From: Kineococcus rhizosphaerae
GTDB taxonomy: Bacteria > Actinomycetota > Actinomycetes > Actinomycetales > Kineococcaceae
Direction: 5' to 3'
Assembly: GCF_003002055.1 (NCBI RefSeq)
Contig: NZ_PVZF01000002.1
Span: 124,001-188,000, forward strand
DNA length: 64,000 nt
Positions 29,006 to 37,587 of the stretch are shown piece by piece. Below the pieces are notes generated by a model. That model was not told the origin of the DNA, did not search any database, and worked only from the letters and a program-made list of their open reading frames with translations. Within the stretch, counting starts at the first letter, position 1. Each line of letters starts with the position of its first letter. A program made the position numbers and the translations under genes.

Positions 29006-29953
29006 ATGGCCACCACGAGCCGCAGCGCCCGCACCCGCGGCCTCACGCTCAGCCGGGGACAGGGCCTGCGCCCCGACAGCAACGGCAGCCGCCGCGAGCG
29101 GCTGACCGCGCTGGCGTTCGTCGCCCCCGCCCTCCTCGGCTTCGTGGTCTTCTACCTGTGGCCCACCCTGCGCGGGATCTACTACAGCTTCACCGACTTC
29201 GACGTCTTCAACCGGCCGGTGTGGGTCGGGCTGCAGAACTACGTCGAGGTGTTCGGCGACGCCACCTTCGGCAACGCCATGAAGGTCACCGTCGAGTACG
29301 TGCTCATCAACATCGGCACCCAGACGGTCCTCGCGCTGCTGCTCGCCGTGCTGCTGCACCGCCTGACGCGCTCGGTGCTGGTCCGCAGCGTCATCGTGCT
29401 GCCGTACCTGATCTCCAACGTCGTCGTGGCGCTGGTCTTCTACTGGATGCTCGACGCGCAGATCGGCATCACCAACCAGTTCCTCGGCTGGCTGGGGCTG
29501 GACGCGATCCCGTTCTTCGGCGACCAGAACTGGGCGATCCCGACCATCGCGCTGGTCAACACCTGGCGCCACCTCGGCTACACGGCACTGCTGCTGTTCG
29601 CCGGCATGATCATGATCCCGAACGACGTATACGAGGCCGGCCGGGTCGACGGCGCGTCGGAGTGGAAGATGTTCTGGCGCATCACCCTGCCGCTGCTGCG
29701 GCCCATCCTCGCCCTCGTGCTGGTCATCACCGTCATCGGCTCGTTCCAGGCCTTCGACACCGTCGCCGTCACCACGGGCGGCGGGCCGGGCGACGCGACC
29801 CGGGTGATCCAGTACTACATCTTCGACCTCGCCTTCCAGCGCTACCGGTTCGGGTACGCCTCGGCGGTCTCGGTCGTCCTGTTCCTCATCCTGGCCGCCG
29901 TCGCCTTCGTGCAGTTGCGGCTCATGCGCGCCGACGAGTCCGACGTCGCCTGA
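29006..29953 (+). CDS. CUT1 sugar ABC transporter permease (MalF type), second importer
   Basis: 315 aa; ATG at 29006 chosen because GGGAGG lies 9 bases upstream; a longer in-frame start at 28808 would read through the promoter. Six membrane segments after a basic 35-residue N-terminus; EAA loop YEAGRVDGASEWKMFWRITLP, where Gly replaces the second Ala. In this operon the binding protein comes last, the reverse of the first importer. Confidence 0.92.
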   Translation: MATTSRSARTRGLTLSRGQGLRPDSNGSRRERLTALAFVAPALLGFVVFYLWPTLRGIYYSFTDFDVFNRPVWVGLQNYVEVFGDATFGNAMKVTVEYVLINIGTQTVLALLLAVLLHRLTRSVLVRSVIVLPYLISNVVVALVFYWMLDAQIGITNQFLGWLGLDAIPFFGDQNWAIPTIALVNTWRHLGYTALLLFAGMIMIPNDVYEAGRVDGASEWKMFWRITLPLLRPILALVLVITVIGSFQAFDTVAVTTGGGPGDATRVIQYYIFDLAFQRYRFGYASAVSVVLFLILAAVAFVQLRLMRADESDVA

Positions 29954-29985
29954 GGGCGACCCACACCACAACGCGAGGAGGCGAA

Positions 29986-30927
29986 GTGGCCACCACGGCA
30001 ACGACGTACGACCAGGTCGTCGCGGTCCACGGGACGGGCGCCGGCGAACGGCGGCGCGTGAGCGTGGGCCGGGTCCTGGCCTGGACCGTGCTCGGGCTCA
30101 TCATGCTCGTCACGCTGTTCCCGTTCTACTGGATGCTGCGGACGGCGTTCTCCAACGGCGCCGCCCTGTCGTCCGAACCGTCGAGCCTGCTGCCCGTCGA
30201 GGGCACCTGGGGCGCCTTCAAGCGCGTGCTGGGCCTGGCCACGACGGCCGAGGCCCAGGCGCAGGGCGGGTCCGGCGCGGCCCTCGACATCGGCCGCTAC
30301 CTGCTGAACTCCGTCATCGTCTCGGTGTGCATCACCGCCGGGCAGGTGTTCTTCGGCGCAATGGCCGCCTTCGCGTTCGCGCGGCTGCGCTGGCCCGGGC
30401 GCAACCTGGTGTTCTTCGTATTCCTCACCGCCCTCATGGTGCCGCCGATCTTCACGCAGCTGCCGAACTTCCTGCTGGTGCGCGACCTCGGGCTGCTGAA
30501 CACCTACGCCGGGATCATCCTGCCGTTCTTCTTCATGACGCCGTTCGCCATCTTCTTCCTGCGCCAGTTCTTCCTCAGCATCCCCCGCGAGGTCGAGGAG
30601 GCCGCGCGCATCGACGGCGCCGGCGCGGTCCGGCGGTTCTTCCGGGTCATCCTGCCGATGGCGTCCGGGCCGTTGCTGACCCTGACGATCCTGCAGTACA
30701 TCCAGGCCTGGGGCGAGTACTTCTGGCCGCTGCTGGTCGGCAGCGACGAGAAGGTCCGCGTCATCACCGTCGGGCTCGGCATCTTCCGCGCCCAGACCCC
30801 GCAGGGCACCCCCGACTGGGCCGGGCTCATGGCCGGGACCCTGCTGGCGGCCCTGCCCATCGTCATCCTGTTCGCGCTCTTCGCCCGCAAGATCGTGAAC
30901 TCCATCGGCTTCTCCGGCATCAAGTGA
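29986..30927 (+). CDS. CUT1 sugar ABC transporter permease (MalG type), second importer
   Basis: 313 aa; GTG behind CGAGGAGG. Six membrane segments, first at VLAWTVLGLIMLVTLFPFYW; EAA loop EEAARIDGAGAVRRFFRVILP. A roughly 35-residue periplasmic stretch rich in Ala/Gly/Gln separates the first two spans. Partner of the permease 32 bp upstream. Confidence 0.93.
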   Translation: MATTATTYDQVVAVHGTGAGERRRVSVGRVLAWTVLGLIMLVTLFPFYWMLRTAFSNGAALSSEPSSLLPVEGTWGAFKRVLGLATTAEAQAQGGSGAALDIGRYLLNSVIVSVCITAGQVFFGAMAAFAFARLRWPGRNLVFFVFLTALMVPPIFTQLPNFLLVRDLGLLNTYAGIILPFFFMTPFAIFFLRQFFLSIPREVEEAARIDGAGAVRRFFRVILPMASGPLLTLTILQYIQAWGEYFWPLLVGSDEKVRVITVGLGIFRAQTPQGTPDWAGLMAGTLLAALPIVILFALFARKIVNSIGFSGIK

Positions 30928-30935
30928 GGTCCCCC

Positions 30936-32303
30936 GTGAACCTTCCCGCCCGCTCCCTGGGGCGCCGATCCGTCCTGGCCGGCGCGCTCGCCGGTGCCGG
31001 GGCCCTGCTCGCCGGTTGCGGTTCCTACGGGGTCGACCCCGGCGCCGACGGCGAGACCGGCACGGTCGTCTACTGGCTCTGGGAGTCGGCGCAGCTGCCG
31101 GCCTACCAGCAGTGCGCCCTCGACTTCCAGAAGCTCAACCCGGACATCGAGATCAAGATCGAGCAGTTCGGCTGGGACGACTACTGGAACAAGCTGTTCA
31201 CGTCCTTCGTCGGCAACTCCGCACCCGACGTGTTCGCCAACCACACGGCCCGCTACGGGGAGTTCGCCCAGCGCGGGCTCATCGTCCCCATCGACGAGCA
31301 GGTCGCCGCGGCGGGGATCGACCTCGACGCGTACGTGGCGGGGACGGCCGACCTGTGGGTCGGGTCGGACGGCAAGCGGTACGGCCTGCCCAAGGACTTC
31401 GACGCCGTGGGCCTGTACTACAACGAGGACATGGTCGCCGACGCCGGGCTGAGTCGTGACGACCTGTGGAACCTGGACTGGAACCCCGACGACGGCGGCA
31501 GCTACGAGAAGGTCATCGCCCGCCTCACCATCGACCGCAACGGCAAGCGCGGGGACGAACCCGGGTTCGACAAGGGCAAGATCGCCACTTACGGCCTGGG
31601 GCTGAACTCCTCCGGCGGGTACGTCGGTCAGACCGAGTGGTCCTACCTCGTCATGACGACGGGCTGGACCTACATGGACAAGAAGGCCTGGGGCACGAAG
31701 TTCTACTACGACGACCCCAGGTTCCAGCAGACCGTCTCCTGGTGGCGCGGCTTGATCGACAAGGGCTTCATGCCCCCGCTGTCCTTCACCGAGGGCGGCT
31801 CGCAGGACCAGCAGATGCAGGCCGGCCGGTACGCCATGTGCTCGGAGGGCTCGTGGACGGCGAACACCTACAGCACGCTCAAGGGCGTGAAGATCGGGCT
31901 CGCCCCGACCCCGGTGGGCCCGGTCGGTCACCGCGCCTGCATGCAGAACTCCCTCGCGGACTCCATCTCCACCAGTTCGCAGGTCAAGGGGGCGGCCTGG
32001 AAGTGGGCGGCCTACCTCGGGTCGGAGGCGGCGCAGAGCGTGGTCGCCGAGGCCGGGGTCGTCATGCCGGCGCTGAAGTCGACCAACGCCGCGTCGAAGA
32101 CCTCGCTGGGCAAGACGGGCCTCGACGTCAGCGCCTACACCGACCAGATCGACCAGCACACGACGTTCCCCTACCCGGCGGTCCTGCAGTCGACCGAGAT
32201 CACCACGACCATGCAGTCGGCGATGGACAACGTCATGGCCTTCAACGCCGAGCCGTCGTCGCTGACCGCGACGAACCGCAAGCTCGACGCGCTCTTCACG
32301 TGA
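30936..32303 (+). CDS. CUT1-type sugar-binding lipoprotein, second importer
   Basis: 455 aa; GTG 8 bp after the permease stop. A short signal with twin Arg (SLGRRSVLAGALAGA) and lipobox LLAGC place it as a membrane-anchored lipoprotein (Cys near residue 28). Family-1 binding-protein features follow: FGWDDYWNKLFTSFVGN, GLPKDFDAVGLYYNEDM, and aromatic-rich ligand regions. The 3' end overlaps the convergent AraC gene by 8 bp. Ligand is probably a galactoside, given GH4 and GH27 next door. No ATPase gene nearby. Confidence 0.9.
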   Translation: MNLPARSLGRRSVLAGALAGAGALLAGCGSYGVDPGADGETGTVVYWLWESAQLPAYQQCALDFQKLNPDIEIKIEQFGWDDYWNKLFTSFVGNSAPDVFANHTARYGEFAQRGLIVPIDEQVAAAGIDLDAYVAGTADLWVGSDGKRYGLPKDFDAVGLYYNEDMVADAGLSRDDLWNLDWNPDDGGSYEKVIARLTIDRNGKRGDEPGFDKGKIATYGLGLNSSGGYVGQTEWSYLVMTTGWTYMDKKAWGTKFYYDDPRFQQTVSWWRGLIDKGFMPPLSFTEGGSQDQQMQAGRYAMCSEGSWTANTYSTLKGVKIGLAPTPVGPVGHRACMQNSLADSISTSSQVKGAAWKWAAYLGSEAAQSVVAEAGVVMPALKSTNAASKTSLGKTGLDVSAYTDQIDQHTTFPYPAVLQSTEITTTMQSAMDNVMAFNAEPSSLTATNRKLDALFT

Positions 32304-33105
32304 CCGAACGGGCGGCGCGGTAGGCGCCGGGGGAGCAGCCGCACGCCTTGGAGAAGTGGGCGTACAGGCTGCTCCCCGACCCGAACCCGGCGGCGTGCGC
32401 GACGGCCGCCGTCGTCATGGTGGTCGTGAGCAGCAGCCGCTGCGCCTCGGCGATCCGGTGCCGCAGCAGCTGCTCCCCGAGCGTGGCGCCCGTCGCCTGC
32501 CGGAACAGCGTCGTCGCGTAGTTGGGGTTGAGGTTGGCCGCCCGGGCGATGTCGACGGTCGAGATGGCCCGCCGGAAGTTCTCGGCCGTGAACCGGGCCA
32601 TCTGCGCGACGGGCCGCAGGTCGGGCCGTTGCCGGGGAGCGGGCGAGGAACCCTCGTGTGCCAGGATCCTCAGCACCATCGCGTTGGCCTCGAGCAGGAC
32701 GGTCTCGGTGTGCCGGCCCGTGGCGAGGTCGCGCTGCCACGTGGCGAACTGCGCCTCGACGTGGGCGCCCACCGTCGCCGTGGGCACCACGACGGTCTCG
32801 TGCGACATGATCCGCGCCGAGAACTCCTCGGGCAGCGACCAGCGCAGCACGGCGGCCAGGGGCAGGTGGATCCAGCAGATGTCGCTGTCGTCGGACGGTT
32901 CGGCGGGGATCAGCCGGTGCGGCGCGGCCGCCCAGAACATCGCGGTGTGCCCCTCGGGCACGGTGACCCGTTCGCCGCCCAGGAGGTACTCCAGGGACCC
33001 CAGGACGGCGACGTTGATCTCGAGGTCGTCGTGCCGGTGGAACTCCCGCATGGGTGGGGCGGCGCCGCGGTGCACCCAGAGGGCGGGGTCGACGATGTTC
33101 ACCAC
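32296..33105 (-). CDS. AraC-family transcriptional regulator with cupin sensor
   Basis: 269 aa; two GTG codons in tandem (33105 and 33102) are possible starts. The N-terminal cupin-like half has FHRHDDLEINVAVLG (H-x-H-x4-E pattern). The C-terminal double HTH spans residues about 165-269: STVDIARAANLNPNYATTLFRQ is the first recognition unit and VAHAAGFGSGSSLYAHFSK the second. Divergent from the GH4/GH27 pair over 70 bp, so it is the likely local activator of those alpha-galactosidases in response to a sugar. Confidence 0.88.
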   Translation of the reverse strand: MVNIVDPALWVHRGAAPPMREFHRHDDLEINVAVLGSLEYLLGGERVTVPEGHTAMFWAAAPHRLIPAEPSDDSDICWIHLPLAAVLRWSLPEEFSARIMSHETVVVPTATVGAHVEAQFATWQRDLATGRHTETVLLEANAMVLRILAHEGSSPAPRQRPDLRPVAQMARFTAENFRRAISTVDIARAANLNPNYATTLFRQATGATLGEQLLRHRIAEAQRLLLTTTMTTAAVAHAAGFGSGSSLYAHFSKACGCSPGAYRAARSVT

Positions 33106-33163
33106 CTGAGGATACTGGAAGGTCTGCCGGGTTGTCCGGAGGTCGTGGAGGCGTCCGGGCGCC

Positions 33164-33169
33164 TACCGT
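33164..33169 (+). promoter_or_regulatory. -10 element (TACCGT) of a probably leaderless GH4 transcript
   Basis: TACCGT ends six bases before the GH4 ATG and no Shine-Dalgarno sequence precedes that ATG, pointing to a leaderless message. There is no good -35, which would suit activator-dependent transcription by the divergent AraC protein. Confidence 0.4.
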
Positions 33170-33175
33170 GGAGCC

Positions 33176-34546
33176 ATGACGCAGAGCCCCAAGATCACCA
33201 TCATCGGCGCCGGTGGTTTCGTCTTCCCGTTCCGGCTGATCGGCGACATCCTCAGCTTCCCGGCCCTGCGCTCGGCCCGGCTGTGCCTCATGGACGTGCG
33301 TCCCGAGAAGCTGGGCCCGGTCGCCGACGCCGCGCGCAAGCTCGTCGCCCACCACGGCTTCGACGCCGAGGTCGAGGAGACGACCGACCGGCGTGCAGCC
33401 CTCGACGGCGCCGACTTCGTCATCATCACCTTCCAGGTCGGCGGCGTGGAGGCGTACAAGGACGACGTCCTCATCCCGCGCCGGTACGGGATCGACCAGA
33501 CCGTCGGCGACACGATCGGCCCCGGCGGGGTCTTCCGGTTCCTGCGCTCGGTCCCCGCCTACGAGGTCATCGCCGCCGACGCGCTCGAGGTCTGCCCCGA
33601 CGCGGTGTTCATCAACTACGCCAACCCGATGGCCATGGCGACGGCGTTCCTCAACGCCAAGGGCTTGAAGACGGTCGGGCTGTGCCACAGCGTCCAGGGC
33701 ACCACGCGCATGCTGGCCCGCACGCTCGGCGTCCCCTACGAGGAGGTCAACTACCTCTCGGCCGGCATCAACCACCAGGCCTGGATCCTGAAGTTCCGCC
33801 ACGGCACCGAGGACCTGTACCCGCGGCTGCGCGAGGTCATGAACGCCCGGCACGTCGTGGGCCGGGCCGCGGCCGAGCTCGCCGGTGACGACGGTGACCA
33901 CTCCGAGGCCGCGCAGGCCGCCAGCACCTACGAGGGCGGCAACGAGCAGGTCCGCACGACCCTCATGAACGCCTTCGGGTACTTCGAGACCGAGTCCAGC
34001 CACCACGCCTCGGAGTACCTGCCGTACTTCCGCAAGAACCCCGAGATGGTCGAGCACTACATCCCCGAGCGCTGGGACTACTACGAGATCTGCGTGAACC
34101 ACGACGACCAGGGCGACATCGACACCCAGCTCGACAAGCTCAAGGCCGAGCTCAAGCCGTCGGTCGAGTACGGGGCCTCGATCGTGAACTCCGTCGTCAC
34201 CGGCGTCCCCAGCGTCGTCTACGGCAACGTCCCCAACGTGGGCGTGATCTCCAACCTGCCCCCCGACGCGTGCGTCGAGGTCCCCTGCCTCGTCGACGAG
34301 AACGGCGTGCAGCCGACCGCGATCGGGGAACTGCCGCTGCAGCTCGCCGCGCTGAACCGCACCAACGTCAACGTCCAGACCCTCGCCGTGCAGGCGGCCC
34401 TGACGGGCAACCGCGAGAACGTCCACCACGCGGTGGCGCTCGACCCGCTGACCGCGGCCCTGCTCACCCTCGAGCAGGCCCGCGCGATGACCGACGAGCT
34501 GCTGACCGCCCACGCCGAGCGCCTCCCGGAGAACCTGCGCGCATGA
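33176..34546 (+). CDS. GH4 family NAD+-dependent alpha-galactosidase/alpha-glucosidase
   Basis: 456 aa. N-terminal Rossmann motif ITIIGAGGFVFP, the GH4 metal-binding residues in LCHSVQGT (Cys) and AGINHQAW (His), and NYANPMAM. These glycosidases use NAD+ and a divalent metal (usually Mn2+) in a redox-elimination mechanism, unlike every other glycosidase in this window. The CHS and NHQ signatures resemble the MelA alpha-galactosidase branch. Translationally coupled (ATGA) to a GH27 alpha-galactosidase and cytoplasmic. Substrate assignment is by similarity and context. Confidence 0.9.
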   Translation: MTQSPKITIIGAGGFVFPFRLIGDILSFPALRSARLCLMDVRPEKLGPVADAARKLVAHHGFDAEVEETTDRRAALDGADFVIITFQVGGVEAYKDDVLIPRRYGIDQTVGDTIGPGGVFRFLRSVPAYEVIAADALEVCPDAVFINYANPMAMATAFLNAKGLKTVGLCHSVQGTTRMLARTLGVPYEEVNYLSAGINHQAWILKFRHGTEDLYPRLREVMNARHVVGRAAAELAGDDGDHSEAAQAASTYEGGNEQVRTTLMNAFGYFETESSHHASEYLPYFRKNPEMVEHYIPERWDYYEICVNHDDQGDIDTQLDKLKAELKPSVEYGASIVNSVVTGVPSVVYGNVPNVGVISNLPPDACVEVPCLVDENGVQPTAIGELPLQLAALNRTNVNVQTLAVQAALTGNRENVHHAVALDPLTAALLTLEQARAMTDELLTAHAERLPENLRA

Positions 34547-35799
34547 CGAGCCGCCCGCCCATGGGCTGGAACTCCTGGGACTGCTACGGCACCACGGTGA
34601 CCGAGGAGGAGGTGCTCGCCAACGCCCGGTTCCTGGCCGAGCACCTCCTGGAGTTCGGCTGGGACACCGTCGTCGTCGACATCGACTGGTCCGACCCGAC
34701 GGCCAGGGCGCACGGCTACAACGCCGGTGCCCCGCTGTGCCTGGACGAGCGGGGCCGGCTCGTCCCCGACCCGGGCCGGTTCCCCAGCGCGGCCGGGGGA
34801 GCGGGGTTCGGTCCGCTGGCCGAGCAGGTCCACGCCCTGGGCCTGAAGTTCGGGATCCACGTCATGCGCGGCGTCCCCCGCCTCGCGGTCGACGAGAGCA
34901 CGCCCTTCGTGGACCGGGACAACGTGTGCGAGTGGAACCCCGACATGCTCGGCCTCGACCACTCCCACCCGGGAGCCCAGGAGTACTACGACTCCGTCCT
35001 GGAGCTGTACGCGTCCTGGGGCGTCGACTTCCTCAAGGTCGACGACATGCTGTGGCCGTACCAGGCGCAGGAGATCGAGGCCTTCGCCGAGGCGATCCGG
35101 CGCTCGGGCCGCGACATCGCGCTCAGCCTGTCCCCGGGCCGGGACCTGTCGCTGTCACGGCTGGAGCACCTGCGCGAGCACGCCACGATGTGGCGCGTCT
35201 GCGACGACCTGTGGGACCGGTGGGCGGACGTGGAGGCGAACTTCGCCCGGTTCGCGCGCTGGGCCCCGCACGCCGGCCCGGACGGCTGGCCCGACGGCGA
35301 CATGCTGCCCCTGGGGCGCATCGGGATCCGCGCCGAACGCGGCGAACCCCGCCACGACCGGCTCACCCCGGCCGAGCGGCGCACGCTCGTCACGTTGTGG
35401 GTCGTCGCCCGGTCACCGCTGATGATCGGCGGGGACCTGCCGTCGTCCGACCCGGCGACGGTCGCGTTGTTCACCAACCCCGACGTGCTGCGGGTGCTGG
35501 ACTCCGGCGGCAGCCGGGAGGTGTTCCGCGAGGGTCCGCTCGTGCTGTGGACGGCCGACGGTGGCCACGTCGCCGCGTTCAACCTCGGCGACGAACCGCT
35601 GGACGTCGCCCTGGACAGCCGCGACGTGGACCTGCCGGGGCGGCTGGGGACGGTCACCGACCTGTGGACGGGCGAACCCGTCGCGACGGTGCCGGTGACG
35701 GCGCAGCGCGACGAGACCCGCGGTGTCGCCCCCGGCAGCACCGCGATCCCGCTGCGGATCGACCCGCACGGCGCGGTGCTGCTGCGGCACACCCCCTGA
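34543..35799 (+). CDS. alpha-galactosidase-like GH27 family protein
   Basis: 418 aa; ATG in a 4-bp overlap with the GH4 gene. GH27 motifs: PPMGWNSWDCYG at the N-terminus, nucleophile Asp167 in DFLKVDD, acid/base in RVCDDLWDRW (Asp221 or Asp222), and RSPLMIGGDLP. C-terminal beta-sandwich domain from about residue 320. Secretion signal absent. The long HVMRGVPRLAV and EWNPDMLGLD loops differ from classical melibiases, so specificity could include alpha-N-acetylgalactosamine or modified galactosides. Followed by a strong hairpin terminator. Confidence 0.9.
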   Translation: MTSRPPMGWNSWDCYGTTVTEEEVLANARFLAEHLLEFGWDTVVVDIDWSDPTARAHGYNAGAPLCLDERGRLVPDPGRFPSAAGGAGFGPLAEQVHALGLKFGIHVMRGVPRLAVDESTPFVDRDNVCEWNPDMLGLDHSHPGAQEYYDSVLELYASWGVDFLKVDDMLWPYQAQEIEAFAEAIRRSGRDIALSLSPGRDLSLSRLEHLREHATMWRVCDDLWDRWADVEANFARFARWAPHAGPDGWPDGDMLPLGRIGIRAERGEPRHDRLTPAERRTLVTLWVVARSPLMIGGDLPSSDPATVALFTNPDVLRVLDSGGSREVFREGPLVLWTADGGHVAAFNLGDEPLDVALDSRDVDLPGRLGTVTDLWTGEPVATVPVTAQRDETRGVAPGSTAIPLRIDPHGAVLLRHTP

Positions 35800-35805
35800 G
35801 ACCGC

Positions 35806-35862
35806 GCGAGGCACACCTCGTGCCCCCGGTGGGCCCTTCCGAGGGTGCGAGGTGTGCCTTGA
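35806..35862. terminator. inverted repeat between convergent operons, copy 2 of the repeated hairpin
   Basis: AGGCACACCTCG (35809-35820) and CGAGGTGTGCCT (35848-35859) are perfect complements. The stem extends inward by further pairs, including wobble pairs. It lies in the 84-bp gap between the GH27 stop and the end of the minus-strand sulfur operon, so it can terminate both. It shares its 12-base core with the hairpin at 11677-11738. Confidence 0.75.
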
Positions 35863-35883
35863 GCCCGGGTGGGGTCCGCCGGC

Positions 35884-37587
35884 TCAGGAGGCCAGCGCCC
35901 GCCAGGCCGTGCGGCGCCGCTGCTGCTCGTCGGGGTCGGTGACGGGCGCGGCGGCGACCAGTCGCCGCGTGTACGGGTCCACCGGCCGGGTCAGCACGTC
36001 CGCGGCCGGGCCCTGCTCGACGAGCCGGCCCCGGTGCAGGACCGCGACGCGGTCGGCGACCTGCCCCACGACGGCCAGGTCGTGGCTGATGAACAGGCTC
36101 GCGAACCCCAGCCGTCCCCGCAGCTCGGCCAGCAGGTCCAGGATGCGGGCCTGCACGGACACGTCGAGGGCGCTGGTGGGCTCGTCGGCGATGAGCAGGT
36201 CCGGTTCCAGGGCCACCGCCCGGGCGATGGCGACGCGCTGGCGCTGACCGCCGGACAGCTCGTGCGGGTAGCGGTCGGCGCTGCCGGCCGGCAGCGCCAC
36301 GGAGTCCAGCAGCGCGGCGACGCGGGCCCGCACCGCGGCCGCGTCCAGCGACGTGTGCAGCAGCAGCGGTTCGGCGACGGAGTCGGCCACGACCGCCCGC
36401 GGGTCCAGCGAGGAGTAGGGGTTCTGGAAGACGACCCCGACCCGGGCGCGCAGGGACCGCAGCGCCGCCCCGCGCAGCGCCGAGGGGTCCTGCCCGCCGA
36501 CGCGGACGGTCCCGGCGCTGGGCCGCACCAGGCCGTTCACCACCCCGGCCAGGGTGCTCTTGCCGGAGCCGGACTCACCGACCAGCCCCAGCACCTCCCC
36601 GGGGGCCACGTGCAGGTCCACCCCGTCCAGCGCCCGCAGGCCGGGACTGCCCCACCGGGCGCCGTAGACGACGCTCAGTCCGCGCACGTCCAGGACCGCC
36701 GTGCCCTCGGGGGCGGGGTGGGCACCGGGCCGGGAGACCCCCTCCGCCGCCTCGCCCAGCTCAGGTTCGGGCAGCCGGGGCACCGCGGCCAGCAGGTCCC
36801 GGGTGTACTGCGCCTGCGGGGCCCGCAGCACGTCGCGCACCGGGCCCGTCTCCACGACGAGGCCCTCGCGCATGACGACGACCCGGTCGGCGAGGTCGGC
36901 GACCACGCCCATGTCGTGCGTGATGAGCAGCACCGACGTCCCGCGCCGCACCGTCAGTTCCCGCAGCAGGTCCAGGACGTCGGCCTGCACGGTCACGTCC
37001 AGCGCCGTGGTCGGCTCGTCGGCGATCACCACGGCGGGCTCGTTCGCGAGCGCCATGGCGATGACGACGCGCTGCAGCTGCCCCCCGGACAGCTCGTGCG
37101 GGTAGGAGCGCAGCCGGCGCTCGGGGTCGGGCAAGGCGACGGTCCGCAGCAGCTCCAGGGCCCGGGCGCGCGCGGCCGCGCGCCCGGCGCCGGAGTGGAC
37201 CCGAACCGCCTCGGCGAGCTGGTCCCCGATCCGCAGGACGGGGTTCAGGGCGCTCATGGGGTCCTGGAAGACCATGGACACGGTCCCGCCGCGCAGCCGG
37301 CGCAGCGCCTCGGGGCCCAGGGTCAGCAGGTCTCCGTGGCCGTCGAGGACGGCCCGGCCGCCGACCTCGGCGGTCGGCGGCAGCAGCCCCAGCAGCGACG
37401 TGGCGGTCACGCTCTTGCCCGAACCGGACTCCCCGACGACGGCCAGCACCTCACCGCGGCGCAGCTGCCAGGACGCACCGCGCACGGCGTGCGTCGCGGA
37501 GCCCCCGGCGCCGAAGGTGACGGTGAGGTCCTCCACGGACAGCAGCGGTGCGCCGTCGTGCGGGGTGCCGGTCCGGGCCTCGCTCAC
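35884..37587 (-). CDS. dipeptide/oligopeptide-type ABC transporter, fused double ATPase (DppD-DppF like)
   Basis: 567 aa; GTG in a GTGA overlap with the binding-protein gene. Two complete ABC ATPase units in one chain. Unit 1: Walker A VGESGSGKSV, signature LSGGQLQR, Walker B VVIADEP. Unit 2 (from residue about 305): VGESGSGKST, LSGGQRQR, LLIADEP. This is the fused form common in actinobacteria for Dpp/Opp/nickel-type importers. It should energise the two permeases upstream. Last gene of the sulfur operon, so co-regulated by the riboswitch and leader peptide if the transcript runs through. Confidence 0.95.
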   Translation of the reverse strand: MSEARTGTPHDGAPLLSVEDLTVTFGAGGSATHAVRGASWQLRRGEVLAVVGESGSGKSVTATSLLGLLPPTAEVGGRAVLDGHGDLLTLGPEALRRLRGGTVSMVFQDPMSALNPVLRIGDQLAEAVRVHSGAGRAAARARALELLRTVALPDPERRLRSYPHELSGGQLQRVVIAMALANEPAVVIADEPTTALDVTVQADVLDLLRELTVRRGTSVLLITHDMGVVADLADRVVVMREGLVVETGPVRDVLRAPQAQYTRDLLAAVPRLPEPELGEAAEGVSRPGAHPAPEGTAVLDVRGLSVVYGARWGSPGLRALDGVDLHVAPGEVLGLVGESGSGKSTLAGVVNGLVRPSAGTVRVGGQDPSALRGAALRSLRARVGVVFQNPYSSLDPRAVVADSVAEPLLLHTSLDAAAVRARVAALLDSVALPAGSADRYPHELSGGQRQRVAIARAVALEPDLLIADEPTSALDVSVQARILDLLAELRGRLGFASLFISHDLAVVGQVADRVAVLHRGRLVEQGPAADVLTRPVDPYTRRLVAAAPVTDPDEQQRRRTAWRALAS

